A stretch of 64,000 nt of DNA, taken from positions 38,123,106 through 38,187,105 of the forward strand of contig CM055097.1 in assembly GCA_029204225.1 (NCBI GenBank), given 5' to 3'. This DNA is from Diphasiastrum complanatum. Lineage: Eukaryota > Streptophyta > Lycopodiopsida > Lycopodiales > Lycopodiaceae. Shown here one piece after another: positions 24,066 to 35,639 of the stretch (position 1 is the first letter of the stretch; the number at the start of each line of letters is the position of its first letter). Under the pieces are notes generated by a model. That model was not told the DNA's origin. It made no database searches and saw only the letters and a program-made list of their open reading frames with translations. The translations under genes and the position numbers were made by a program.

Positions 24066-25656
24066 CCTGGTGGTTCTTAAAATCATGGGTTTGTTGATAT
24101 GATCCTAGATGGTTGCACCAACTTCAGTAGGTGCTGATTTGTAGGAAGGGCACTCCTGATTTGCAGCAAGGGCACTCCTAGAATCAAGGTGAAGGTTGAC
24201 TCCAGGTAGTCAGTTTTCAATCTTCAACAAGTTTAGGAGCAGATTGAGTGGATTGAAGGGAACAATTCATTTACCTGGTGCAATTTTTGCTACTGGGCGG
24301 CAACAACAAGACAATGAAATGAAAGGTGCTATTCCACTTCCATCCACAGAAATTTTTTACAAGGAACCATTCGGGATTGTGTAGGCTAGGTCATTGCACT
24401 GACACTGACTGCGTTTTCCAGTTTAAGCCTGATGATTGCGTATGATTTGGTGAAAGAAACAATCTGAGAAGGCAGGACAGATCATGTGTTTGTGTGCATT
24501 TGAAATTATTTACGACATAAAAAAAATCTTTCTTCTATTGAAACTATGAGATTCTTTGTAGATGAAATAAAAATATGGTGATATAAATTGAAGCAGGAGC
24601 GAAAGTAACATCCATAGACATGGATCCAGGAGGCATACCACCCCAGATCAGGGTACGGTAGCGAGTCGTCTGTGCTTGCCACGAGAACATTATTTTTCTC
24701 TGCTTTTGTGATGTTTGATTAGGCATTTGTCAGTGAAGCCCAACGTCGGGGATATTGAGGATAATTACGACCTTAGGAGGTGCAATCAGCGTAGAGTACC
24801 TGATTGGTTTCGACGTGGTATGCATCTTGAGATTTGAATTACATACATCTTTCTCTATAGTGATAAACATTTTGTTTGCTAGGTTCTAAATATTTCAGTG
24901 TACGTTGAAAATGTTTGCACCAGAATATAAGCTTAAAGCTGATAGAACTTTAGCACTAACCACTTGCCCCCTTCCAAACTCTGTGTTAGATTTGGCGAAG
25001 AGACCACGTGTTATTTCTCGCGACGAAAATCGATTTGAGAGATTAAAGGTAATGGTTCGTCGACAACAGAAAAGCAAATCACACTCGCACATAAGAGCAA
25101 CCAACATTCAATGATTACAATCACAATGACACACAAACAATTGCTCGAAGAAACTGACAATCAAAAGTACATTTTATATTGTTTCATCCTACGTGCCAAG
25201 AACCTAACAGCTAGTGATCAGGCTCCATAGTTCTACGTAGCTTTAGATCCAATTTGTTCAATTCTTCACTGCTCTTTTGATAGAAAGCCTTTTGGTGGTT
25301 GGCATTAGCATGATCTCCATTAACTTCATCTACAAAAGCCCATCATGCCCATCTACAAATTTTGAATCCCATAGGGAAAAGCCAACCCTCCATTGTTTTA
25401 ACACAAAAATCTGAGATTTTGCGAATAAGCAAGTCTTTGAGTCTATACCTTGATAATACATCATGAGCTAGCAATATTTTGGTAGGTGTTGTTGTAAGAT
25501 CATGCCAATATGGCTCTATAGTTTGCTGATTCAAATGCCCATCTATTACAATACAGATTCGAGTTGGGTTTATGCTTAGTTTTTTTTTTTTCCAATCTCA
25601 ATAAAATCACTTACTTTGATCTTGCACTACGCTATCTCCATCAATCAATAACTGGT
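24066..25656. other. No recognised gene
   Basis: Short open frames exist on both strands but none has a family signature or a convincing splice structure. A small direct repeat, gg(a/c)agggcactcctga, occurs at about 24145 and 24165. I cannot assign this stretch; old transposon debris is likely. Confidence 0.4.
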
Positions 25657-26163
25657 TGTTGGAAACTAGGACATGCAAGTGATGATAGAGTTGACAACCC
25701 ATGACCTCCAAGATATCCTTCTTCTCACTTTGCCCTTTGAACTTTTTTGGTTGAACATAAGTTCTAAGGTTCCGTAGTCAAATAGTGTAAAGACCACAAG
25801 GGACAATCCCCTAAGATGAGGATAGGAAAACACAAGCGAGACTGTGGAGAAAAACCACCCAACCAATCCTAGATCCCTCCTGGAGAATCCTCCTGGATCT
25901 AGCCCCCAAGCTATGCCATGTGATAGCAAGAGGAGAAGAGCTCATCAGGTAACCTAGACCAAGTCGTCAATGGAATAATCACTACCTCAATATATAGAGA
26001 GTAGGATCCTGTGCATGAGCACATGCAATCCCCATGCAGGTCAACTATAAATAGGTCACAGCTCTTCATGCATACCTCTTGCCTATCAGTCACACATATA
26101 TGTACTATTCCATATGTCTCAATTAGAGTGTCTGGGTCCTCTCAAGGTCATTAGTCACCAACA
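25657..26163 (+). repeat. Possible solo LTR
   Basis: Bounded by TGTTGG and CCAACA, a perfect 6-bp terminal inverted repeat, 507 bp apart, with an internal ctataaatagg TATA-like box near 26045. The flanking five bases (CTGGT and GGCCT) differ, no primer site follows and no second copy is present, so this remains tentative. The region 26164-27140 after it holds no feature I can support. Confidence 0.3.
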
Positions 26164-27156
26164 GGCCTCGAGGTGGAATAAAATCTGGGCGTGACCAATA
26201 AACTCGAACACTGGAGGGCCGGTCTACCATATTAGGACTATTCCATGTCCTTAGCGGAATATGGCCATACCATTCTTCCTCCCTTAGATAGGTTCCGTCC
26301 TCAGAACGGGAAAAAAAAAATACATGAAACTATTCCTTAAGCTTTCAAATCTTTCACATGAATCAATATTTTTAGTCTGATCTTTCATGAATACTAACTC
26401 AAATCCCAAAGATACACTAAGCTATAAATCCTCCAAATGGGTTGATCTACTCCAAAACAAAAGTTCATCACCTTCATGTAATCCTAATTACATGAACCAC
26501 TGGGTGAATTAACGTCTTTATTTCAGAGATCAAATCCAAAAGCTAAAGAAATTCTTTTTCAATTTCTTGTAGAAAATAATGCTTCTTGGTACAAATATTC
26601 TTAGAATATTAAAATATTTTAAAATACCACAATTCAGTCATCTAAAATCTCTAGGAGATCCATCAAGTTTCAGACAATCATAACTCAAACCATAGTACTA
26701 CAATTACTCTAATGAGTCAACAGCCTCATTTCTAGCATCATATGCAAGAAATCAACAACTATCCGTATCTTAATAGAGTTATCTGTCTCCTATAAACCTG
26801 GAGATATAGACTGAACTTTGCACACAAGCACTTATAGACATTAGGAAAAATATGGGCCCAAAGAGGGCCCTATAAGAAATGCCATGTAGGAGAGAGAAAA
26901 ATAACTATAAAGTAATTATAATATCATTTTCTAACTTCGTTACGCATCTGCCCAAATGAATGCACCTTAGTTTAGTCACATCAAACTTCACTGGTGCTTA
27001 ACCATAGTTAAAATATAATTTTCAAAATGTTGAATACATTCAATGCAAAGAATACATTATTTGGAAGAGGAATCAAGGAAAATATATACTACTGTGAATA
27101 CTATGAGTGTCCTAATTTCTACTGACATTTTCATGAACATTATGTTTGCAATGCAG

Positions 27157-27420
27157 ATCAGCATTGGTTGTTGAAGACCATTTGGCCAATGAGATTTCAA
27201 TTGGAAACTCACTAGGATCTATCTTGACTTCTAAATCTATGAAATCAATGTTAAATAATAACAAAATAAAAAAGATCAAGGCTTCAGTTATTGGTAGCAT
27301 TATGGATGAAGTTGGAAAAATATTAGACACTACATTGCTTCAGCGGGCATGTGACTTTTCTAGCATCAGTTGGGAAGCATATGCAACAATGTTTAAGATG
27401 ATAAAGGAGGCATTTGCACA
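27157..27420 (+). pseudogene. Orphan exon-like open frame of unknown family
   Basis: An open frame of about 88 codons sits between tttgcaatgcag and a gcacag/gtaaat junction, both good splice signals. It reads VVEDHLANEISIGNSLGS, then SIMDEVGKILDTTLLQRACD, then WEAYATMFKMIKEAFAQ. I do not recognise the family. No neighbouring exon could be found among the surrounding transposon debris, so it may be a stranded or transposon-carried piece of a host gene. Confidence 0.45.
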
Positions 27421-27868
27421 GGTAAATATTAAAAAGTTTCCAATCCCACGACCATTTCATCTTTAAAAAAAAAAAGACATGTTAAACCAAGGTATGCAGA
27501 CAATAGTTGGTAATCCATCTCATATCAATGAAGAGTATTGCTCGAAAGGAGAAAGTCTAGCTTATAACAATTCCAACAATTTATTTATTGACATGAATCA
27601 GTTATTAACATTCATCATAATTTTTTACGGTATTAACATACTCATGGGTCATGGATGTTCTAGATTAACAAATGATAGGCTACACCATAGGATTGATTCT
27701 GACACTTTTAGCCACCTCATTTCTGTCTGACTGGTATCTCAGGCATACAAACATTCCTGGAGATACACCTTTTTCATATGAACTTCTACTCTGAGCCACA
27801 GTCATATTTATCCTTTGAAGTTCTTCACTTGCATCAAACAAGTCCATTCCTTCATAATGAGGTGTTCT

Positions 27869-28440
27869 CAGATCTCAACCGAAGTGCTTCTCTCATATCT
27901 CAACTGGAGCACTTCACTCAAATCTCAACCGAAGTGCTTCTCTCAAATCTCAACTGGAGCACTTCGCTCAAATCTCAACCAAAGCGTTTAGTCAAATCTC
28001 GACCAACACGCACCTGTCAAATCTAGACCGGAGCGTTTCTCTCAAATCTCAACCGAAGTGCTTCTCAAATCTCAACCAAAGCGTTCAGTCAAATCTCGAC
28101 CGACACACACCTATCAAATCTCGATCGGAGCGTTTCTCTCAAATCTCAACTGAAGTGCTTCTCTCAAATCTCAACCGAAGCGTACCGACACGCACCTGTC
28201 AAATCTCGACCAGAGCGTTTCTCTCAAATCTCAACCGAAGTGCTCCCCTCAAATCTCAACTGAAGCGTTCAGTCAAATCTCGACCAACGCGCACCTGTCA
28301 AATCTCGACTGGAGTGTTTCTCTCAAATCTCAACCAAAGTGCTTCTCTCAAAACTCGACCGGAGTGACCTATTCGACCTCAACCGGCACAAACTGTTAAG
28401 TCTCGACCGGAGGACCCAAATTCAAATCTCACAAACTGGC
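27869..28440 (+). repeat. 25-bp tandem repeat array, about 22 units
   Basis: Units follow caaatctcaaccgaagtgct plus tctct, alternating with variants in aactggagcacttc and tcgaccgacacgcacctgt. The 25-bp unit is not a multiple of three, so the apparent repeated NLNRS-type peptides are an artefact. Runs of about five units recur with the same variant order, which suggests a higher-order period near 125 bp. The same core is scattered in the leader at 10390-10720. Confidence 0.85.
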
Positions 28441-29719
28441 ACGTCCCATCTCGCTCGAAACCGGAAGACAGCGACCATAAATACCCTCACCCCGACGTCA
28501 TTTGCACCTCAGCGAAGTGCAAATTCTAGCATTTTCTGGCGACGATCTGCTAGCGATTTCCTTGCTACCATGACTGATCCTGGTGCTCAACTGTTCAATC
28601 TTTGTGTTATCGTCTTCACACCATCTCTACAGACTATCAACCACCATCGTTACCATTCCATTGAGAGCGCCATCACCAAAACCTTACAACCTAACATCGT
28701 CGGCAGAATACATCATCTTACAAGTTTTCGCATGCTGATGGGTAGTGTCATGCGAGCACTCATCACGCTCCTGTTACACTATTGAACATCATCACAATCA
28801 ACATCGCAAACTGTGTATTTTCCTCCCAGTTCTTCTCTCACACATATCCACCTTACAAAATCACCATTCTTGACAAACACCCACACATCTTCTACTTTCT
28901 GATATTCCACTTTCCAACCTTATTATTTCCACCTCATTCTGTTCCCACTCTTTTTACATCATATTTCATTTGCCACCCACATTCCACACCGTTCTGTCCA
29001 ACACAACCCACCACAGGCCCAACAAGTCCACACATTGGACACATCGCAATATTTTGATGTTGCAGACCTGATGGAAATAAGCGACGACGAGCCAGAGAAG
29101 GGGAAGTAGCCAGGAAGAAGTCTGACCCCTCCACTAACCACCACCACCACCACAATAGTTACTAACATCATCTCTCCACCTCCACCTCCACCTTCATCTT
29201 CAGCTCTAACCCAACGTTTATTTTTTCGTCTAGCCTCACCTTTACACACCCCAGATCAGTACCCAACCCTCATTAGCCCTGAGAAGCTCACCAAAGCAGC
29301 CAAACGCTCAATGATCAACCTATCCAAAACGAACTACCATATGCATTGGTTGGTTAGCCAATATCAAATGCTCGAGAGCAGGGTCCAGCATCAAGACCAA
29401 GAAATTGTGCAATATCAGAGGCTGGCCAAAGAGAAAGAAAAAGGCCCCACAGGCCTCAGCCATCCGGATGGAAAAGTATGTAAGGCTAATCTAAGAACGA
29501 GAGGCCGAAAAGAAAAATTTTGAAAACATTGTGGCCAAGCAAGAGAAGATCATCCTGGAGTCCCAGGAAGTAGCTGGAAGATACCATGAAGACCCTGCAG
29601 CAAGTCTTGGACAAGATGAACCAATTATGGGACACGGCGTGCAAGGCCCAAGCAGGTGCTCAATCAACAAAGCCACGGGACGATGATGGGAATGATGGAG
29701 CAAGAAATCAGGACAGGCA
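28441..29719 (+). pseudogene. Leader and coiled-coil ORF of a gypsy-like element
   Basis: Downstream of the 25-bp array lies a C/T/A-rich leader with many short cac words, then an ORF at about 29250-29520 reading EKLTKAAKRSMINLSKTNYH, WLVSQYQMLESRVQHQDQEI and a Lys/Glu-rich tail, which has heptad-like spacing and probably forms a coiled coil. A frame change near 29450 and a stop break it, and the other frame continues to about 29690. It may be an N-terminal gag-type protein, but no retroelement domain is readable in it. Confidence 0.4.
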
Positions 29720-30028
29720 TTCAGTAGTTAATCTTGTTCTTGATCACTTTCTGATTTAGTAGATAGTAGTAGGATTACTCTCTGTTTCAGAATATTGATC
29801 TTCTTGAGCTATGTCTGGTTACATGACTGGTTTATGCATGTAGTTGATTATCGGATCCGTGACTCCCACTAACAGGCTGGAAAATACACGTTGCACTCTG
29901 AGTAATGCTTCTGTTTTGTAACTGTTCTAATAAGAGGAAGAACCGTAAGAACCATACCTACAGAAGAACGAAGAAGAAGTAAAAGAAACAACAAAATCAT
30001 GTTTACAGATTCAGAGAATCTGTGAACA
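29720..30028 (+). repeat. LTR copy lacking its first 36 bp
   Basis: Matches 9917-10225 almost base for base and ends at the same CTGTGAACA. It is followed by aatatcaggtgtcc, which could be a decayed tRNA primer site, then after 80 bp by a copia gag. The missing start means it was truncated by, or fused to, the sequence at 28441-29719. Confidence 0.75.
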
Positions 30029-30108
30029 AATATCAGGTGTCCAACCAAAAAAATATTTACAATTCTGTGGTGTGATAAATTTTGTGATCTAGACTCATCT
30101 ATCCAGTA

Positions 30109-31751
30109 ATGGCAACTCTAAGCGAGAGTTTCCTTAAGGAGTCAAGCAAATTGGAAGGTGCTGGCAACTATGCAATTTGGAAATTCAAACTGAAGAACAT
30201 TTTGATGGAAAAGGAGCTATGGGAGATCATGACAGGTGAAGAGACAAGACCAGTGATTGAAGAAGATCAGCGAACATTTGATAGGAGAAAACGGAAAGCC
30301 CAGAATGTCATCAACCTATCAATTAGAGATGCAATTATTCCCTATATTTCATATTCAGAAGGACCAAAAGAAGCGTGAGATACATTGAAGGCATTGTTTG
30401 AAACGACAAATACATCTTGAATATTTTATCTGAAGACGAAGTTGCATACATTGCGGATGGATGATGGTGCAACTATTGTCGATCACATATTGAAGATCAA
30501 AGAGATTCGTGACCAATTAGCAGCAGTTGGAGAGCAAGTACAAGATCGTGAGATCGTGCAATTGACATTGAATAGTCTGAGTGAGTCACATCAGATGTTT
30601 GTGACGAGTATAGCTACAAGAGAAAATATTCCAACCTATGAATAACTAGGTGGATTGCTTTTGCAAGAAGAGCAACGTCAAGAGGATTTGAATCATCGTA
30701 ACAGGAGCTATGATCAAGCTCTTGCAGTTAGAGGACGAGGTGGAAGATTTGGCCGTGGAAGGTATCAACCGAGAGGAGGAAACTCAAGTCGGGGATCATT
30801 TCAACAATTTCATGAGCAAGTCAATGATAGTCCGAATCGAGGCAATTGGAATCAAGGTCGAGGTCAAGGATGCGGCTATTCAAGATAAAATAAACCTGAA
30901 AACTGTAGGTACTGCAACAAACCTGGCCACTAGGAGCGTGAATGCTTCAAGAAACAGAAGGAGATGAAACAAAGAAAAGACAAATGGCAAGCGAGAAATT
31001 ATGCTGATCAACATCAATTTGATGACTATTATTATGAAAATAATTATACTGGTCAACATCAATACGATGATGATCAATATGAAGATGATACAGGTGAGGG
31101 TTCAAAATTGTTCATTACAGCATTAATGACAAGTGATGAAGCCAAGGATACCTAGTACATTGATGGTGGTGCATCCAAGCACATGACTTCAAGGAAAGAG
31201 TGGTTTTTCGAACTCAAGGAAACTGACAATGGTGATGATGTTGGACAAGCTGATGGCAAATTGCTATCTGTTAAAGGAGTTGGAGTGGTACCAGTGAAGT
31301 TAGCCAGTGGGAAGATAAAGCAGATAAGCAATGTGCAATATGTACCTGGCTTAGCTAACAATCTACTATCTGTTGGGACGATGACTGATCAACAACTCAA
31401 GGTTGAGTTTGGCAGTGACAAATGTCTTGTCAGAGACATCAAGAATCACTACAAAGTGATTGCTACAGGAGCTAGAGTCAACGGGAATCAACTCTACAAA
31501 TTGAATGTGAGATCTTTTACTCAAGCTATGGTAAGCATTGTTGATAGTTGAAGTGATCTTTGGCATCAAAGGTTTGATCATACTAGTGCTCAAAGCTTGC
31601 AAATCCTTAAAAGAGGTAATCTAGTTGTTGGATTGCCTTATATCTCTTTTGAAGAAAAAATTTGTGAGGGTTGCATATTGGGAAAACAGTGTAGAGAGAG
31701 ATTTTTCATAGATGGAGCAAGAAGAGCCAATGGCATTGTTGATCTTGTTCA
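30109..31751 (+). pseudogene. Ty1/copia gag, protease and integrase N-terminus, truncated
   Basis: Gag starts MATLSESFLKESSKLEGAGN, with YAIWKFKLKNIL, LTLNSLSESHQMFVTSI and an RGRGGRFGRGRY-type basic stretch. The zinc knuckle region CRYCNKPGH is followed by a stop and ERECF. Protease shows YIDGGASKHMTS (Asp-Gly-Gly variant of the Asp-Ser/Thr-Gly site) and AWLANNLLSVG-like sequence. GAG-pre-integrase (LWHQRFDHTSAQSL) and CEGCILGKQCRERF follow. The frame ends in LVHVDL at 31751, where an LTR tail replaces the integrase core. At least four in-frame stops are present. Confidence 0.88.
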
Positions 31752-31842
31752 TGTTGATCTTGGTGCATCTACACACCTTAGGAGATCACAAGTACATGTT
31801 GTGGACACTCCACACGTGTGAAATTTACATGGTATCAGAGCC
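31752..31842 (+). repeat. LTR tail (31752-31829) and primer-binding site of the nested copia host
   Basis: The last 78 bp of an LTR ending CACACGTGTGAAATTTACA, then TGGTATCAGAGCC at 31830-31842, complementary to initiator tRNA-Met. The reverse complement of the same tail opens the solo LTR at 33065. The 5' part of this LTR is absent. Confidence 0.85.
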
Positions 31843-32584
31843 TACCTAAGGTTACCATGCATTTTGATCCATTTAAGTGAAAACTATTCATCAATCTTGA
31901 GCTAGAAATTGTCAAGATCCATTTTCCTAGCTATCTTGTTCAATTTTGGATCAAAAGAGATCAAAAGGACATTGATTGGGTCTGACCTAGTATTGTACAG
32001 AATCAAGTGCTCAAACACGTGTGAGGAATATCCAATTTCAGTTTGGAAGTTCTCTCTCATGCTTGATCCATTTATCTTGCTTGATAGCTTATTTTGAATC
32101 TATTTTTGTCTAGTTTTTTATGCAATCAGTTTCATTCCATTCGGTTGAGCCAATCAAAAGTTATAAGCTTTTGAAAGGGTTGGGTAGGGCACCTAGACCT
32201 GGGTGGACACATTTGGTTTGGTCAATAGATTGCTTGGTTGATCCAAAATCACAGTTGAATGCTTACCAATCTCATCTATATGTGATCTAGGCACTTTTTT
32301 GAAATCTTAACCATTTTGTTTCATGCAATATAATTGTATTTGAGTCAAATTTGGTTTCTTAGTGTACTTCACACGTGCTAAGAGTGTTTGATCCTAACTT
32401 TGCCCATACTCCATCATTTGATGTGAAATAGATCTTGTTTTAGAGAGATTTGTATAGCTTGTGAGAATCAATTCACAAATAGTTGCAAGATCTTTCATAG
32501 GAGGAGATAGTACTCCATTACTGGATCCTATTGAGAGTGTGTAGCAACATTTATTGTTCATCATTTGAGTTTTCTTCACTTCAA

Positions 32585-34668
32585 ATGTCTTCAATGGGTT
32601 CATCCTTGTTGGAATCAAGTGAAAGATTGTCCACTTCAAACTATTCAATTTGGAAAATGAGGATGGAGTCCATCTTGATCCTTCAAGACGTGATGGACAT
32701 AGTTTTTGGCCTTGAAGAAGAATCACAAGTTCTTCAAGAGGTTCAAAAATACAAAAAGAGAGCTAGGATGGCTCTCCACTACATTAAGATGAATGTCTCT
32801 AATGAGATATTGAGGGAGATAGGTACTTGTACAACAGCCAAAGAAGCTTGGGATTGTCTCAAGACTATCTATGAGGCTAAGAATACCTCTAGGCTTCTCA
32901 CTCTTAGGAATCAAATCTTTCAAAGTAGTCAAAAGAGTGATGAGAGTGCATCTAGTTATGTTTTGAGAGTAAAAGATATTCATAGAGAACTTGCTTGTAT
33001 TGGTGATTCCATCAATCAAAATGAGCTAGTCCAAGTCATTCTCAATGGCTTGAGAAGTGAATTTTGTTGAATTTCACACGTGTGGATTGTCCACTACATG
33101 TACTTGTGATCTCCTAACGTGTGTAGATGCACCAAGATCAAGACTAGATTGAGATTCAAGATCTATCTTTGATTCTATGGCAAAAACACACTACTACATG
33201 CATTCAATCACTTCCAACTCTCACTCACATGTGTGGGAAGTGTTCCAAACGTATTCTAAGTAAAAACAAGCTGCTCTTCTCGGGTAGAGAGAGAAAAACC
33301 ATCATGAGCTCTCGGATAGAGAGAGAAAGCTAGAAATTCAATGACACTCAAAATCCACTCAATCTCAAAATCAATTAGATCCAAAAGGAGGAGTACAATG
33401 ATACTAATAGATTCATGAGCTACCACTATGCTTAACTATGATTGGATCACACTTTGCCACCTCTTAATCCTATTGGACCATTGATCCATGCACCTCTAAA
33501 TTCTATTGGACTATATTCAAGCACACCTCAATTTTCTATTGGACCTCACAAGGTTCCACCTCTAAATCCTATTGGACCTCTTAAGCTTCATCAAAAAAAA
33601 GCATAACACTTGTCTACACTCTAATTGGCACAAGTTTGGCTCTGTTTTGGCTCAATATTGGCATTACAAGTGGAAATGGATAATTTGCCATCTATGCCAA
33701 ATTTGACCCTATCAACATCCTATACCTAAATGCTTGACTATGAAATTCTATGAGACCCCTATATCAAACATTTTGATTTACTTTACAATTCTCCACACGT
33801 GGGAACATCCTCCACACATGTGAGATTCACTTACAAACTTCTATCATAAAAAATACCAAGCTAGATTTTTGCCAATTTCTCACAAATTTGATAACCTTGT
33901 CCAATCCTATGCCATTAAGGAGGAGCTACCAAGTATGGAGGCTCTCCAAAGTGTGCTAATTTCAGAAGAATCAAGACTAGAGTACAAGCTCTTGAGGATG
34001 GACAAGCTTTCTCTCACTCATAATGATGGCAAAGCTCTCTTTGCCAAGGATAAGCACAAAGGGAGGAGCAAGAACCAACATCAACAATCCTCAAGCAAGG
34101 ACAAAGTCAAATCCAAAGACAAAGATGAGGGGGAAGATGATTCCTCTAATGCTTCATCATCCAAGCTCAAGAAGAAGAAGATCAAGTGCTTTTATTGTGG
34201 CAAGAAAGGCCATTATGCCACCAATTGCTTCAAAAAGAAGAATCAACTCAAGCAAGCCAACATTACCAATGAGAAGGAAGACACTATTGCAAGTGAAGGA
34301 GAGGGATCTCTTATGGTCTCTAGTTTCTCATCTACTCCTTTCAAGAAGGACGGCCTATGGTATATTGATAGTAGAGCCTCTTCACATATGTGTAGCTCCA
34401 AGGACTCTTTCTCTTCTATTGCACCTTATGATGGAGTCAAAAAATAAATATACACTGCAAATGATTTTGAATGTCCTATTGAAGGCATAGGGAACATTCC
34501 CTTGAAGCTTGCATCCGCTAAAGTTCTTTCTCTCTCTAAAGTTCTTTATGTACCTAAGCTTACTAAGAATCTTATTAGTGTTGGCCAATTGCTTGATAAT
34601 GGCCTTGATGTAAAATTCAATGTTGATACTTGCACTATCAAGAAGAATGATGAAATACTGTTGGGGGT
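32585..34668 (+). pseudogene. Ty1/copia gag and protease, split by a solo LTR
   Basis: Gag opens at ATG 32585 (SSLLESSERLSTSNYSIWKM), with ALHYIKMNVSNEIL, AWDCLKTIYEAKNTSRL and VILNGLRSEF up to 33064. It resumes in frame at 33890 with DNLVQSYAIKEELPS. The zinc knuckle CFYCGKKGHYATNC is intact. In the protease the site reads YIDSRASSHM, with Arg replacing the conserved Gly, and a stop lies at 34445. The domain continues to KNLISVGQLLDNGLDVKF, then stops at 34668 where the large gypsy LTR enters. Pol resumes at 44755. Confidence 0.92.
33065..33884 (-). repeat. Solo LTR with AATTT target duplication (820 bp)
   Basis: On the plus strand it begins TGTTGAATTTCACACGTGTG and ends gccaatttctcaca. AATTT flanks it at 33060-33064 and 33885-33889. 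Removing the LTR and one duplication joins gag codons without changing frame. Its first 80 bp are the reverse complement of the LTR tail at 31752-31829, so the solo LTR belongs to the same or a sister family as the copia it entered, in opposite orientation. No internal sequence remains, as expected after LTR-LTR recombination. Confidence 0.93.
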
Positions 34669-35480
34669 ATTCCCAAGAAAGTGTAAATAAATAAAATCCT
34701 CCAATAAAATGTGTTGCGAGGGCATGGCATCCTGCATGTATAAGCCCATGGCCCAATGAGCACACAATTGAATTTGTAAATAAAATAAACTTGACTTGGG
34801 CCTTGTAATCAAAATAAAACTAGAGGCCCAATGTCATTTTTAAACTTAGAGATCACTTTTTAGAGTTGGGTCCAAATTGGGACTCACATGAATCTTGTGA
34901 TTTCTAATGTACTTTTTGTGGACCCTTGGATCAAGTTGGGTCCAAGATGAATGGTTAGGATCATTGTGAATATTAGCCAATAAGATTGAGGGGCAAGGGC
35001 CTTCCCCATTTTATAAAAAGGCACCATTTGTACACTATTGGGATGCTTAATGAGAAAGAGGAAACTCTACCATTTTTGGAAGAGAAGCATCCTCATTTGC
35101 TATTCACTACTTGCTATTGCTCTTGGTTGTGTTTTCTATTGCTTTCTATTTCCATGTTTTATTGTTTGCCATAGTGAATGTTTTTCCATTAGCAAGCATA
35201 AGGAGCATTTGAGCTAACCTCCACCCTCACTCTCTTTCTCTCTCTTTCTCTTCTCTTCTCAATCTCTTCTTTTCCATCCCTTCCCTTCAACCAAAACTAT
35301 GACGAATGTTAGTGTAGAGGAGTAGAGCTAAAGAGGAGTAGTATAGTGGTGAGTAGAGTTAAGGGAGAAAGTAGAAAATTAACTAAAAGTAGCATCTATG
35401 CACAGTTAGGCACCTATCTAGTGATCTAACCTTTGTTGACAGGCGGAAGGGCTATACTACGAAAGATCCTCGACACTACA
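34669..35480 (+). repeat. 5' LTR of the 10.1-kb gypsy element
   Basis: Starts TGTTGGGGGTATTCCC and ends near ctcgacactaca. A ttataaaaagg TATA-like box lies at about 35013. It contains a pyrimidine-rich tctctttctctctctttctctt tract near 35230. Its last 173 bp or so match 44592-44749 apart from an 18-bp stretch missing from the latter. Confidence 0.9.
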
Positions 35481-35481
35481 G

Positions 35482-35494
35482 TGGCGCCGTTGCC
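35482..35494 (+). promoter_or_regulatory. Gypsy primer-binding site TGGCGCCGTTGCC
   Basis: TGGCGCCGTTGCC directly follows the 5' LTR. This core is the usual minus-strand primer site of many plant Ty3/gypsy elements of the Athila and Tat groups and differs from the tRNA-Met site used by the copia elements here. It fixes the LTR's right boundary. Confidence 0.9.
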
Positions 35495-35639
35495 AAGGAT
35501 AGGTTTCCACTAACTAGTTTAGTTGCATTTTAGCTATTTTCTTGCTTTTTAGCGTAGCTTAGGTAGATTTTTGGGAGTTTAGAGTTAGTTTTCTCTATTT
35601 TTTGTGTTTGGACTGTTCACAACTAGCGGAGGAGGTGTG

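Noticed and set aside
24542-25114. Opposing ORFs around 24.5-25.1 kb as a possible DNA transposase
   Set aside because: No catalytic motif, inverted repeats or homologous copy could be seen.
27778-28367. Plus-strand ORFs with repeated NLNRS/TRTCQIS peptides
   Set aside because: The underlying 25-bp unit is not a multiple of three, so the peptide repeat comes from overlapping ORFs in a non-coding array.
27869-28440. Possible CRISPR-like array
   Set aside because: Units are contiguous and degenerate without unique spacers, and the setting is plant retrotransposon DNA.
28934-29249. Minus-strand ORFs rich in Trp, Gly and Val
   Set aside because: They read simple cacc repeats backwards and show no domain.
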